A DNA stretch of 64,000 bases, taken from positions 27,273,910 to 27,337,909 of the forward strand of contig JAPTHN010000004.1 of NCBI GenBank assembly GCA_026936325.1. The letters run 5' to 3'. Under the pieces are notes generated by a model, which was not told where the DNA came from, made no database searches, and saw only the letters and a list, made by a program, of their open reading frames with translations. Positions 10,869 to 22,263 of the stretch are shown piece by piece. A program made the translations under genes and the position numbers. Position 1 is the first letter of the stretch; every line of letters starts with the position of its first letter. Source of the DNA: Platynereis dumerilii (taxonomy: Eukaryota > Annelida > Polychaeta > Phyllodocida > Nereididae).

Positions 10869-11545
10869 CAATCAGCTAGAGTTGGAGTCAGAGTGAGGAG
10901 ACTGAGTGTTGAGGAGTCAGATGTTTTCAGGTGGAGTCGCAGTCTATATGAAACTGATTACAATGTATTCCCTTGGTTTTGTAGTATGAGTCGGAGTCAG
11001 GAGTTGGAGTCGTGAAATACATGTAGGAGGTGTTTGGGTTGAGTCACTGTAGAACTTTGATTTTCTGGTGGAGCCAAGAGCCGCAGTTGAAAATCCTGAC
11101 TCTTAAATGATTACCCATTTATATAATTTACAAAAACACAGTTGCAACAGTGTGGTATGTATGCACAATTGTGCACAAAACTTCCTGAACATGTAATGTA
11201 TATTAAAATACTAGGAAGTGTTGTAGACTTACTTCTCCTTGTAAGTCCGGAGACCTGAGGAGTTGGAGTCAGAGTTGAAGTCACTTTTAAGAAGGCCAGT
11301 CAGAGTTGGTTCACTTACTACCTGACTGTGGTCTAGAAATTATTTAAGATACAAAACTAACAAAACACGTAGGCCTAGTCATTAACAAATCTGATGGTAA
11401 GATCAATAGCGGAATTAATTTTCATTAATCTGCTAGTCACTTGAAGTTTGTGTAAATTAAAATTTAAAAGGAGTCAGGAATCAGAGTCGGAATTCATGAA
11501 ACCCGAAGAGCTAGAATTGGAGTCATATTTCAAGAAGCAAGTGGA
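10869..11545. mobile_element. Diverged GGAGTC-type hAT element remains, copy A
   Basis: Blocks of GGAGTC hexamers, a GACTCTTAAATGATTA segment and AAAACACAGTTGCAA match the interior of the element at 86-505. The whole stretch is shared with copy B (36070-36780), so it is older than the duplication. The termini are eroded. Confidence 0.6.
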
Positions 11546-12171
11546 GTCAGAAGTCAACTGTGAAATGTGAAACCAAAATGAAATAAATTGCTCCAAGGTT
11601 CATTTTCCCAACATTTGCTTTGGTGATTACTTCATCTGACAATAGTGGCCTTGAGGTACATTGCATCATAAATATGGACTTAAGGGATCTCCAAGGTTAA
11701 TGCCTTGACAACAGCTGCAAAATAAGAAAGGAAGAGAAAGAGAGAAAGAGTATATATCATATCATGATATCTTTATATAAAGACAGCTTTGTATGTGTAT
11801 TCAAAAGACCTTTAGGCCAAAAGCATACAGTTCGTTTTCATTTATATTGAGTTACATACACCAAGCATAAAAAAGTCAGTCAAAATTCTGCAGATATATG
11901 ACTATAATTATGCCTACAATGGCTTATAGAAATATAACTTAAACCATGCCCTTCCATGTTAATAATACCTCTGGAGGGACAATGACTCATGTTCTCCCCC
12001 AAAACACATTGCAAACAAATGTTTTAAGTCTCTTTCGTATGCTGCCAATCATTTTAAAAGTATGTCATACTAACTAATCACCAAATCACACCTTCTATGA
12101 ATAGTCTTTGACTTGGGCAACATGTGACAACCACAGACAACATTTTGTGTTTGAAGAATGAACTCTGTATA
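11546..12171. other. Duplicated DNA without recognised gene
   Basis: 11570-11950 aligns with 36785-37140. Similarity then fades toward 12170, where the fold-back element begins. No coding evidence. Confidence 0.3.
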
Positions 12172-13972
12172 GTTGGGTCATATATCACAATTCCGTGACC
12201 GTTGAGAGCGAAGTAAGGTTTTGTGATGGATTTGTCATCTATAAAGGTTTATCTAAAAATTGAACGGGGGTGACCCTCCCAAAAGTGCGGGCTAACTCCG
12301 TGAGAGGCCTAAATCCAAAATGGCCGCCTCCGACACCTTCGGAAATTAAATTTTCAATGGTTTGACCTACAGTGATGTGCAATACATCAATTTTGGGGTT
12401 TGTTGGGTCAAGGAATTCATATCTGGGGGTATTTTGGTGATTTGACCTATATTTTAACTAAAAATCCAAGATGGCGGCCAGTTTTCGCTAAAAATTGTAT
12501 TTTTTCAATGTTTCTCATATTCCTTCAATGTGAGCACTTCTGGATAGGTTGAACTATGCAGTTATTTGGTGCTTGACTGTGTTTATGACCTTTTGAGTCA
12601 TTAAGAAGGACAGGAGATTAATAATGACAGGTAAATGAGGGCATGGTTTTGGACAAATTTCGTGAAATTTGTGCTTTTCAATGGTTTGGGCTACAATGAT
12701 GTTCAATACATGGATTTTGGGGTTATATGGGCCAAGGAATTCATATCTGGGGTTAGTTTTGATGATTAGAAAGTTTGTAACTGAATGAATCCCAAAGTGT
12801 TCCTAATATTGCATGGAAGAGTGTTTGTTTTCAACTTAATGGTGTGTTACCTTAAATTGTATCTCCCAACGAACTGACGAGGGACAGATTATAATCTAAT
12901 GAATTCAAATATTAGTTTAAAAGTCATCCGAGAGACCAACTCAATGGCATGAGTCAATTAGTGTAGTTGTTTGGTAGAAATGGCTGTAAGTTGTACTTTG
13001 AAAGTTTTCATAATTATGCGGTTCCTCACTTCTCGGTTTGATTGTTATGCCCTATTGACCAAATGACAAGGTCATAATGCCCTTGGAACCATTTATTAAA
13101 CAAGCTTCAATTTGAGTTACTGTGCTATTGATATTTCATCAACACAAGGGATAAATTCTGAAACAAAATGAGTATGAGTAAAATAAGTCCTCCTGTTAGA
13201 TGTCATTTAAAAAATGTGGTTGCAGGAGAAGTATTTGCAACGAATGACTCTATAAATATTGAGTAAAGATTTTCCTAAATATTATGTTGTGTAGCACAAA
13301 ACTATGGACATCATCTATATCATGGTTATAACCTCAAAGTTCATGAAGTAGTTTTTTCTCAAATTTACATTATATTTATGAAAGATTGTTTTATATCCAA
13401 TTCTGCATCTGGAACAATCGCTGGTCAATTACGTTCTCTTCCTCTAATGGTGCAGTGAGATTTTTAAAGACATAGTGGCATCTAAATTTTAATGAACTGG
13501 GTTGCTGGAGTTTGTGGATGGGCAACTTATTCATTGTAAATATGGAAGAATTATTTGTGTTCTTAGAAGACACACAAAAGTAAAAAAAAAAGTTGGCCAA
13601 ATGCTGCCAATTTCACACAAATTTAGGTTCATTTAATGTAAACTATAATTAACACCATGCCAAATGATATCAAAGCAGCAGAAACAACTGAACTCTTTAA
13701 AAAGATAGTAAAAGACATTCTTATTTATTCAATATTTAATGTCATGCACGTCTCCCTGATTTTGACTATTTACATGATTTAACAATCTTATTTCTCATGT
13801 TCAGCGCTTCTGAAAATGATATTCAATGAAGGTAGATGGTGCTATATAAAATAAATGATTTTTCAATTTTCACAGACGTTGATAGCAATAAATGGATAAT
13901 ATCACCAGAATGAGATTTACAGCCTTTGAAAGTTCGAAAAATAATAGTGGAAGCAATAAACTAACCAAGGAG

Positions 13973-14205
13973 CATAGGCGTATCGGAGGGGGGGGCAGGG
14001 GGGGCGATCGCCCCCCCCAAAAGTTTGGGAAACAGTGAAATTCGGGCAAAAAGGCTAAAAAATTTGGGCAGATGATTAAATAAAAACTACTGAAAATTAA
14101 TGATTTCCAGGCAATTTAATTTGAAATTTTTATAAATTTAGATCGTGAAATTCGGGCAAAATGTCGCTCGCCCCCCCCAAAAATCGCGCGCGCCGTACGC
14201 CTATG
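13973..14205. mobile_element. hAT-type MITE with CATAGGCGTA ends, inserted in the fold-back spacer
   Basis: It begins CATAGGCGTA and ends TACGCCTATG, flanked by a perfect 8-bp duplication CCAAGGAG (13965-13972, 14206-14213). G-runs and C-runs next to the ends and an AAATTCGGGCAAAATGTCG motif identify the same family at 16380-16639 and 54177-54381. The perfect flanks point to a fairly recent insertion, later than the fold-back element. Confidence 0.88.
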
Positions 14206-14940
14206 CCAAGGAGTAATAGGAAAATTGACAGTGTGACAGTGCATATATACACAGGTTAAAGTTTGGTTGTAGGAGGCAAAGTTAAAAATTCCTTAAACAG
14301 AAGAATATTGTAGCTGCTGTCACCCATGCAGTGGCCAAGTAGACAAGAGGCAGTTAGAAGGGTGGACATTTTATGTCTATCCAAAAGTTTCAAAAACTGA
14401 AATACATGTATTTTACTGACTGGTGGAAGTTGGAATTTGAACCAGAAAAGTTTATAGGGATCTCAGTTGTTCATCAGTACATCCATTACAGATGGACCAG
14501 TGCATTACAATATTCATATTCACCTACCACGTTCAACTCCCATGCCTTACTATTAAATACAGAATACTGCCAGAAATCTTTAGCCTCTTGGTAAAGATAC
14601 TGGTCAAAAATGTCAAAATTGCTCTGGAAGGCACCAACTTGCTGTTGGGGATCAAGTTCTCAGAGACCTGCAGGAGCATCATCACATTCATGCCACATTG
14701 AGACGAGATAGATTAAATGGTAGACTTGATATTATTATCATGAAAATGGTGAGACATCTGCCTGTCAATGGGTCACCACAAATGTTCATGACTAGTCACA
14801 AATGTGAGAAACATTTGGTGGCTATCAATTGGCAAGCCTGCAACCCGCTTTTTTCTAGCATTAATGGTCTCTAACTCTGATCAGCAGTAAACCTAGTTAA
14901 GTATTATCTTAAAGGTTTTGAAATACAGATTATGAAATAA

Positions 14941-14998
14941 AACGAATTTCTGAATGGCTACCATTGATACGAATTTCTGAATGGCTACCATTGATTTT
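14941..14998. repeat. Tandem duplication of about 29 bp
   Basis: Two copies of a unit beginning ACGAATTTCTGAATGGCTAC stand head to tail within the fold-back spacer. Confidence 0.8.
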
Positions 14999-16110
14999 GT
15001 TCAAGAAAATCCACTGAACTGAGCCATTGCAATGGGCAAGAAGAATTAATAAGTTATGCTGTAGTTAACTGTAATCCTGATGAACTACAAGTAGCTTAGT
15101 AGCTCAAATAGAGGCATGTTTAATTGTTAATTCTACATGGTAACCACATAATTAAGTCAACAGAGCATGACAACCAAACCGAGAAGTGAAGAACTATATG
15201 AAAACCTTTTCAGACATTAGCCATCTCTATATAACAACAACATTTATTGACTCATGCCATTGAGTTGATCTCTCAGATGGCATTTGAAATGGCATCTGAA
15301 TTTGTTAGATTCTATAATCTGGCCCTGACAATCATCAGTTTGTTGAAGGATACAATTTCAGGAAACGCACCGTTAAGCTGAAGAAAAATACTCTTCCATG
15401 CAATATTAGGAAACACTTTGTGATTTATTCAGTCACAAACAATCTAGTCATCAAATTAACCCCAGATATGAATTCCTTGGCCCATAAAACCCCAAAATCA
15501 ATGTATTGCACATCATTGTAGCCCAAACCATTGAAAAGCACAAATCTTACGAAATTTGTCCGGAACCATGCCCTCATTTACCTGTCATTATTAACCTCCT
15601 GTCCTTCTTAATGACTCAAAAGGTCATAAACACAGTCAAGCACCAAATAACTGCATAGTTCAACCTATCAAGAAGTGCCTACATTGAAGGAATATGAGAA
15701 ACATTGAAAAAATACAATTTTTAGCGAAAACTGGCCGCCATCTTGGATTTTTAGTTAAAATATAGGTCAAATCACCAAAATACCCCCAGATATGAATTCC
15801 TTGACTAAAAAAAACCCAAAATTGATGTATTGCACATGCCAGTAGGTCAAACCATTGAAAATTTAATTTCCGAAGGTGTCGGAGGCGGCCATTTTGGATT
15901 TAGGCCTCTCACTGAGTTAGCCCGCACTTTTGGGAGGGTCACCCCCGCTCAATTTTTAGATAAACCTTTATAGATGACAAATCCATCACAAAACCTTACT
16001 TCGCTCTCAACGGTCACAGAATTGTGATATATGACCCAACTAGTATTGAAGGTACAAGAAATGCAAGTTTAAAATTGATCATTCAATAATTTTATGCAAA
16101 TTCATTCTAC

Positions 16111-16111
<1 letters not shown>

Positions 16112-16180
<69 letters not shown>

Positions 16181-16181
16181 G

Positions 16182-16216
<35 letters not shown>

Positions 16217-16217
16217 G

Positions 16218-16252
<35 letters not shown>

Positions 16253-16275
16253 GTTTCTTTCTTTCTTTCTTTCTT
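16112..16275. repeat. (TCTA)n microsatellite followed by (TTTC)n
   Basis: About 140 bp of TCTA units with scattered TCTG variants, then five TTTC units. Plus-strand open frames here (YLSI repeats) are artefacts of the repeat. Confidence 0.95.
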
Positions 16276-16379
16276 AATTGTTCGATCATAATCTTCTATC
16301 ATAATCTTCTATCTTTATCTTCTATCTTGCTGTAGATTTACAAATCCAATTAAAAATGTTTTCTCAGAAGCTCACATCC

Positions 16380-16639
16380 CATAGGCATACGGCGCGCGCG
16401 ATTTGGGGGGGGGGGGGCGAGCAACATCTGCCCGAATTTCAAATCTAGATTTAGTAAAATTTCAAATAAAATTGGCTGAATTCATTAATTTTCAATACTG
16501 TTTATTTAGTCATCTGCCCAAATCTTTTAGCCTTTTTGCCCGAATCTTACTGTTTCCGAGACTGTTTTCAAGACAGACCCCTAGCCCCCCTGGGGCGACC
16601 GCCCCCCTAGCCCCCCCCCCCTTCTCCGATACGCCTATG
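16380..16639. mobile_element. hAT-type MITE, CATAGGCGTA family, inverted copy
   Basis: It starts CATAGGCATACGGCGCGCG and ends ATACGCCTATG. The interior matches 13973-14205 in reverse orientation, with long G- and C-runs just inside the ends. No clean target duplication is left. Confidence 0.75.
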
Positions 16640-16924
16640 TTGATATTTGTGTTTAGCAGCTTAGATTAATAATTAGAATGGACAGTGCTTTTACCACACA
16701 TCATGTAGGCTTCCATAATTATGTCATGTAATGTATTTTTCAATTTGCAATTACTAATTTATTTTCAATTTCTGGACTTAGTTTTTAGGTGGTTTTGTTT
16801 CTTAAATAATATGCCCCATTATCAGGGTTAAAATTTCGAGATTTTATCTTCATAGTTTCAACTCAATGTTGAAAATACAAATTTTGCTTGAGCAGCCCTG
16901 AATGAAAATCTACAAGTCTACTTC
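16640..16924. other. Unassigned AT-rich stretch
   Basis: No supported feature and no match found in copy B. Confidence 0.25.
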
Positions 16925-17195
16925 ATAGCGAATTCATGTAGAAGGTAAATATGGAAGTATGGGCAGGCGAGAGGGCCGCCGAGGCCCCTGTGGACCGTTC
17001 GTACCGATTTTTTGTCAGCTGCATTTTACACTGGCCATACAAATGGGATACTTATGATTAAAACTGCGTTTGATTTCTTTCCAACTAAGGAAGGATTACA
17101 GGTGCCAGCAAAACTTGTCAGTCAATTTATGTTTCTAAGACAGAATATCAAAGTTAGAGGGGGGGCTTCCGAGGTCCCTGTGGACAATAGGAGGG
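16925..17195. mobile_element. Right half of a piggyBac-like MITE, copy A
   Basis: It matches 37705-37961 and ends at CAATAGGAGGG followed by TTAA (17196-17199). It carries the GGCCGCCGAGGCCCC subterminal motif. The left half and left TTAA present in copy B are missing here. Confidence 0.65.
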
Positions 17196-17199
17196 TTAA

Positions 17200-17863
17200 A
17201 GCACATAATTTTTTTTTGGCAAAAATTCATAGGTAGATATACATAAATTCATCTTTTCTAGCAAATATATGGACATGGCTTGTCGTGGAATAAATATTCT
17301 GACGTCATTATGGCATGGATTATTTTGCATTGACCCACGTATTCTCCCAACAAGCTTATATGTTCCCGAGCGACCCTTGGGTTGATACAAATATAACAGT
17401 ATAACTACATATTCAGTGGTCTCTGCATAATAATAGCCCTTGTTGTACGACCAACAACAGAACCCGCTTCAGTTAGTCTTAAAATGCAGAGACACCTGTA
17501 CTCGTGGTGTCTTTAAAGTTCAAACCTAAGCCAAATCTGGCGACATCTCACTTTCGACACCTTCTGAAATATCACTACATGTAGTAATTTCAAAAGGAGA
17601 TTCATTAAGGGAAGATAGAAACCTTTCAATATCTCAGAATTTCAACATTATGTCATAGACTACCTTGCAATAACATCATGTTGGAACAAGTGCAAGCCGC
17701 AAGGTCAATTGAGTTAAAAGCTAAAGCCACTCATCTCCCATTTTATGTGATGACAAATGCGGATAAAGTAATCTGTTAAAGTAATCTGTTAATGGTCTTT
17801 CACCTGCATTTCTTTTAGATTTTGGGGCTTTACAGACTGGAGATAAGTTTGGTCCCTCAACAA
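17200..17863. other. Duplicated DNA without recognised gene
   Basis: It aligns with 37966-38030 and then 39455-40240 of copy B, where a LINE-bearing MITE and a hAT MITE have been inserted. AAAGTAATCTGTT is tandemly doubled near 17765 in both copies. Confidence 0.35.
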
Positions 17864-17962
17864 AAAATTTTTAATTCTTGCAAAAAATGTTCTTGAGGCT
17901 TTAAAGAGTGATTAGAGAAGATAAAAAAAAAGTATTCCATATTTATGAGCAGGAGTGTATAA
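17864..17962. mobile_element. Truncated TA-flanked MITE
   Basis: It matches the right part of the 60293-60692 element (AATTCTTGCAA, TTGAGGCTTT, ATTCCATATTTATGAGCAGG) and ends at TA. Confidence 0.55.
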
Positions 17963-18713
17963 CATAGGATTCAGTTTTTTATTAATCTGTTTTTGTTTGA
18001 AAGTTACACTCTGCCTAAACATGTTGTGAAATATCTCACACTGAGAAGAATGTGGGTTTTAAAGTATATTATACCACCCTCTAAACAATAAATAATTCTA
18101 GTTTTTTTTTGCATTGTGAATTTTGTGGTGAAATTCCGCATAAATGTTTGATAAGTTTCATGCAACGTATGTCAACCACATGCTAAAAACAATTCATAGA
18201 TCTGAAGAAACATGCTAAAAACAAATGATCGATCTGAAGAAACAGGTGAAATACAAAGCTTTTTTAAAAATAAGCTGAGCAGCACATCTAATTTTACCCC
18301 GGCACAGGAGCAATTTGTGCCTACAATGATCTTCCAATAGTCCGGTTGCCCTAAAACTTGGCTAAATTCTGGTCAAGGTATTATATTTTCATATCTTATT
18401 TTCAGACTACATGACTAAGATATGTTTTTTTTTTTGTAAAATCACCCTGCAGCAAAAAAGGGCACATCTTACCCCGGTCTCCCCTAACCAAGCTTTTAAT
18501 CCCTGGATTTGCATTATCACTGGGGCCAAATGGATGGGGCAACATCTTTCAATATGGAGGATTCAAATCAAGGAGAACTAATTCTGCATCATTCTCTCAT
18601 GAAATGTCTTCAAATTCCTTTAAAATTGTTTGTATATGGTCTAAGATCCATCATATTTGGGCGAAGGTCTGGACTTTTTGGTAATTGAGCCCCATTGTCC
18701 AAACAGTGCAACC
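17963..18713. other. Partly duplicated DNA with a tandem repeat
   Basis: 18180-18244 is a doubled unit of about 33 bp starting ATGCTAAAAACAA. At 18465-18485 the end TTACCCCGGTCTCCCCTAA resembles the terminus of GGGGAGA-type elements (compare 25657). 18480-18530 matches 51375-51422 and 18640-18700 matches 59395-59455, which locates the large insertions of copy B. Confidence 0.45.
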
Positions 18714-18890
18714 CCCCCCCCCCCCCGGTTGTTAAATTATATATAACGTGAATAACATTTCAATTAAAATGTCACATATCAATCTATCTATCCATCTATC
18801 TACCTATCTGTATATATGTCTTTCTATCTATCTATCTATCAATCTATCTATCTATCTATCTGTCTATCTATCTATCTATCTATCTATATG
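18714..18890. repeat. Poly-C run and (TCTA)n microsatellite
   Basis: A pure C run (about 14) is followed by AT-rich DNA and then TCTA units from about 18781 to 18890. The empty target site of the 59477 MITE is at about 18757-18768 (CAATTAAAATGTCA). Confidence 0.85.
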
Positions 18891-19013
18891 TATCTGGCCG
18901 AGATAGACAGACAATCTGTGTATGTCAGACTTTCTATCACACACAATTTGTCGCTATTGCAATCGACGACAGGAGATAGAGTCTCTATCAGATTTTTTTT
19001 TTTTTTTTCACAG

Positions 19014-19108
19014 GCAATGGTTCTAGATTGGAGTTTGTCAAACACAAACAAATGTATCTTCTGCCCATGGGAGCTGCTGTTGTGGCTGCCCTGAGCTGGA
19101 ATCAGTGA
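19014..19108 (+). CDS. Candidate terminal exon, aspartate-aminotransferase-like C-terminus, copy A
   Basis: A strong splice acceptor (long T tract, then CACAG) precedes a frame that reads GNGSRLEFVKHKQMYLLP, then MGAAVVAALSWNQ and a stop. Copy B (60130-60224) has the same acceptor, frame, length and stop. The words V..K..YLLP.G...V..L resemble the C-terminal part of aspartate aminotransferases. However, the substrate-binding Arg expected after the Gly is Ala, and the usual final helix is absent. I found no other exons of such a gene. It may be an orphan exon carried with the duplication, or a coincidence. The similarity is judged by eye and is short. Confidence 0.3.
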
Positions 19109-19530
19109 AAGGTTCACTGAAAAAATCCCCACGCAAGGGACCAAGAAGGTATATGGGACAAGTACAAATTTTATACATTTTGAATTATGTTTCCATAGAA
19201 TTGACTTTTTCACGGTTTTGTGCCAACTTGAAAGGAAAAAACGATAAATGAGAAAAAAAAATCCAATAATATATTCCACAAAATTATCTTAGTGAGAATG
19301 ATATATTTACAAATTTGGCTCTAGGCAACATAATTACTGATGCTTGCATTGCTTGGGTTACGAATTATAGGATTTCAGTCAATGTTATTGAATAAAACAA
19401 CTACGCACCACATAGAACAATGAGGTGGAAGTTTCAATGCTAACTGAGTTCCATTTGCTTGGCCACTTTTGGGCATGTCTAACACCAGATGGCTCCCTGA
19501 CAGTACTAAATTTAGCTTTCAAGTACTGCC
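19109..19530. other. Duplicated DNA without recognised gene
   Basis: It aligns with 60225-60290 and 60695-60915 of copy B on either side of a MITE that B has gained. Nothing coding is supported. Confidence 0.3.
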
Positions 19531-19604
19531 ATGCAGCAGAATCGAACCCTGGACCTCAAAATTACAAGGCCAGCATGCAATGCACTCAGCCACTGAGGTG
19601 CATG
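19531..19604 (-). mobile_element. tRNA-derived SINE head, private to copy A
   Basis: The minus strand carries an A box (TGGCTGAGTGC) and a B box (GGTTCGATTC) at tRNA spacing. Copy B lacks this segment, so it probably arrived after the duplication. Confidence 0.55.
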
Positions 19605-20862
19605 CTTTACTGTGTGAAAAAAAATCATCACACCAAGGGGGATCATAACATTATGGAATCTTTAATCAAGATTTAAGAGCAGGGCAGGGAATGGACACAC
19701 ATAGAGTAACTTGATTATGCACATTTGAGAACAGCTGAAGAAGGTGGAATTTTCTCTTGAGGTGTCCGTTTCCTGCTCTGTCTGATATCAGTCATTTGAC
19801 AAAGTGGCCAATCAGAGACTTTCACGGTTGCAAGTAAAATGTGGATTCCCAGATGCAGGCCAGCATAGAAATCCCACAGAACGTTGTCCTGCTACCCAAA
19901 TTCGTGTTTTTTATCTACTACTGTGATTCAGTTCATTGCGGTGTATTTTAGAATGTCTGCTGTGATTCAGTTCATTGCGGTGTATTCTAGAATGTCACAC
20001 AAAGTGATTGTGCAACCCTTTTGAATCAGCATAAATGCAACGGAACAAAACATTTTGTTCCTAGAAATGTGGTAACTATCAGCTTTTGATGCCGTGAAAA
20101 ACCCCACAAAGATCAATTTTGAGTAGTGCAGGTATTGCGTGTTGTGTTAAGGTTAAACTGCATTATGGCAGATTCATTTAGTAAGTGTTTCTAAGGCCAG
20201 CTTTCTCAGTATACAGGTAGTATTTTCAGCTTGTCTGATTGGTCAATGAGCAGTGAAATAGCCTCAACATCTTTATTTTGAACGTAAGAAGCGACAAAAA
20301 ATTTGATATTCTGCTTCAGTGAGCAGCTTTGTTTGGAAAGAAAATAAGATTAGCAGGGAAACATATTACAGCAGATTCACTTTGTATTATTTGCTACGGA
20401 TAGTTTTATCACTGTCTACATAGTATTTTAGGCATGTCTTGTTTTTCCATGTGCAATAAAACGTCCTCCAAATTCTATGTTGAACAAAGGAAGCTACATG
20501 AATAATATAACAATTCTGCTATGTACGTACTACGGATCAGCTCTTTTTCGATTTTCTCACATAGAATTTACGTATATAATTCGTACGCTGCACAATTGCT
20601 AGTGTAGCAGATAAAAGCAGGTAAACATTAATACCACCAAACATGTCAGTGGACTTGATGCCATTGTCTCGACCATTCAAATGAACTAGATTTGCTATGT
20701 TTTGCTGCCCTGTTGCAGAAACTCACACTTGTTGAAATTGCTGTAATTATATAGAGGTCAGTTCTCTGACTTAAAGTTTAATGTGTTAGGTAATTCAATC
20801 CATGAATCGAAAATAAGAGGATAATCTCTCTTTAAACAGCTAGTGCCTCACGCTACACCTTG
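19605..20862. other. End of duplication copy A, with a 38-bp tandem duplication
   Basis: 19919-19997 holds two copies of a unit beginning CTGTGATTCAGTTCATTGCG, while copy B (61050-61090) has one. About 590 bp at 20160-20750 has no counterpart in B. Similarity to B stops at about 20862. Confidence 0.5.
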
Positions 20863-21339
20863 TCATCCGATAAATCAAGTTTGCCTTACCAGCTAGCTCA
20901 TATCTCAGTGAAACACTGGGGAAATATTTACACTTGTGAATTGATGCTTGACAATGAAGTCACACAATATTTTGTTGTTTATATAAACATTCAGCTGGGA
21001 ATTAGGTGTTATCTTTATCATTTGTCTCTTTCTTTTGTAAATCTCCTCAGACCAATTATACGGCTTCTTAAAACTTTCTTCTTCTTTTTATTCTTTCTTA
21101 TTCCACGAGATAATCACCTGCTTGTCAGACAGACTGACAGTACATTCACAGGTGCAGAAATATTCAGTTTCATAGCAGGTGCATCTTTATTCAGTACTAT
21201 AAACAATACTTGTATCACCAGATTAGGTCTACTTTTGATGCAAACATGGGTATGAAGTTCCAGAGTGAGCAGTATAATTTTTTAGAACTGAATGGATTTT
21301 TGACCTGTCAGAGTGATTCATTAAACTGATTAGGCCTAG
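20863..21339. other. Unassigned stretch right of copy A
   Basis: A plus-strand frame is open to 21255, but it is Phe/Leu-rich and carries no motif I know. I treat it as chance. Confidence 0.25.
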
Positions 21340-22263
21340 TACACTCTTGATGAAAATGCTGGAATAATTTGGATTTTCAAGGTGTCAGGATTTCAAAGTT
21401 CTAAAATTGGTGATTGAATGTACGGAATTGCAAAGATTTTTTCCTCAGACATTAGATTTATGTATATATGATATCATAAACCATTTTTTGTTGCTGAGTA
21501 TTATTTGAACATTTTCTTTGGGTACCTCGGAAAAATTTATCATTTTTAGTAAAAAATCATCAAAAATCGCATAGTTGCTCAACAACACAGATATTCAATT
21601 TCAACATACGCAAAAAACGCCTACTTAATCTTTTATGTGTACAACCAAAAAACATAACAATGTCATGTTGATTAAACATTCATTGACCTCCACCTCCTCT
21701 TGACTTGACATGGATACCACCTATCTGTTTTTTGCTTCTTCAATATGCTTCTTCAATATTGTCATTCTTCAGTGGAAGTCATCTGCACCTGGGCCAGCGT
21801 AGTTGGCTGGACCTCCATTTTGTGTGCAGAATAGTCAAAGACGTCCCTATAATGTTATTTAGGTTCATATCTCGTGAAGTTGCCAATAACGTTTGGAAGG
21901 ATTTGTGGTGCCCTGCAAGCTTTAGCATTGCCATTAATGAATAAAATTTTTCAACAGAAGTGTTTTCTACACTGAGGTACCATTTCGTCTTCCGGCAAAC
22001 TTAGATAGGTGACTGGCGGGCCATTTCTATACCACACTACCAGACACAAATTTCCGTCATAATGGTTGACACACAAAACAAGCATTAAAACGCTACCCTG
22101 AGCCCTAGCGGCCATGAGGCGGTTTTCAGACAGTATCTGGCCACCTTCCCATCACACAAAAATTTCTCCATGAGCTCTTAGAAACATGTGCTAGGATATA
22201 TTGACTGAGATGGAATTTACTTGACAAATTCGCAAAATATTCCAGCATTTTTTTTTAGAGTGT
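21340..22263. mobile_element. TIR element, CTGGAATAATT family, long form
   Basis: The left end is TACACTCTTGATGAAAATGC and the right end reads GCATTTTTTTTTAGAGTGT. The interior left part matches 7598-8135 and 33925-34464 (TTCAAGGTGTCAGGA, ATTGGTGATTGAATG). It is nearly twice their length and non-coding as far as I can see. Confidence 0.65.

Larger units (their letters stand above)
12172..16040. mobile_element. Fold-back element with ~0.9-kb inverted arms
   Basis: The left arm (12172 to about 13100) and right arm (about 15150-16040) are long imperfect inverted repeats starting GTTGGGTCATATATCAC and ending GTGATATATGACCCAAC. TA flanks both ends (12170-12171 and 16041-16042), so a TA target duplication is likely. 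The arms carry conserved words such as CCAAGATGGCGGCC, ACCCTCCCAAAAGTGC and AGGAATTCATATCTGG. The two-kilobase spacer (about 13100-15150) holds a later hAT-type MITE and no recognisable transposase. The arms differ by scattered substitutions and small indels, so the element is not very recent. Confidence 0.8.
6598..20862. repeat. Large direct duplication, copy A
   Basis: Copy A matches copy B (33033-61376) in the same order and orientation. Anchors are 6610 with 33045, 7600 with 33925, 9180 with 34800, 10300 with 35500, 11700 with 36910, 16930 with 37705, 17440 with 39455, 17640 with 40000, 18480 with 51375, 18645 with 59395, 19900 with 61000, and 20811 with 61335. Copy A includes one peptide-family exon near its left edge. 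Insertions private to A include 8473-9162 and 9747-10124. The 12172-16040 fold-back element lies in a segment where B is too diverged to judge. Confidence 0.85.

Noticed and set aside
16094-16291. Open frame of YLSI repeats
   Set aside because: It is a direct translation of a TCTA microsatellite.
18884-19279. 131-codon minus-strand frame, partly shared with copy B
   Set aside because: Shared only because the DNA is duplicated; it includes a poly-Lys run from a T tract and has no motif. The opposite-strand exon with a splice acceptor is a slightly better reading.
20860-21255. 131-codon plus-strand frame
   Set aside because: No good start, hydrophobic Phe-rich run from TTC repeats, no known domain.
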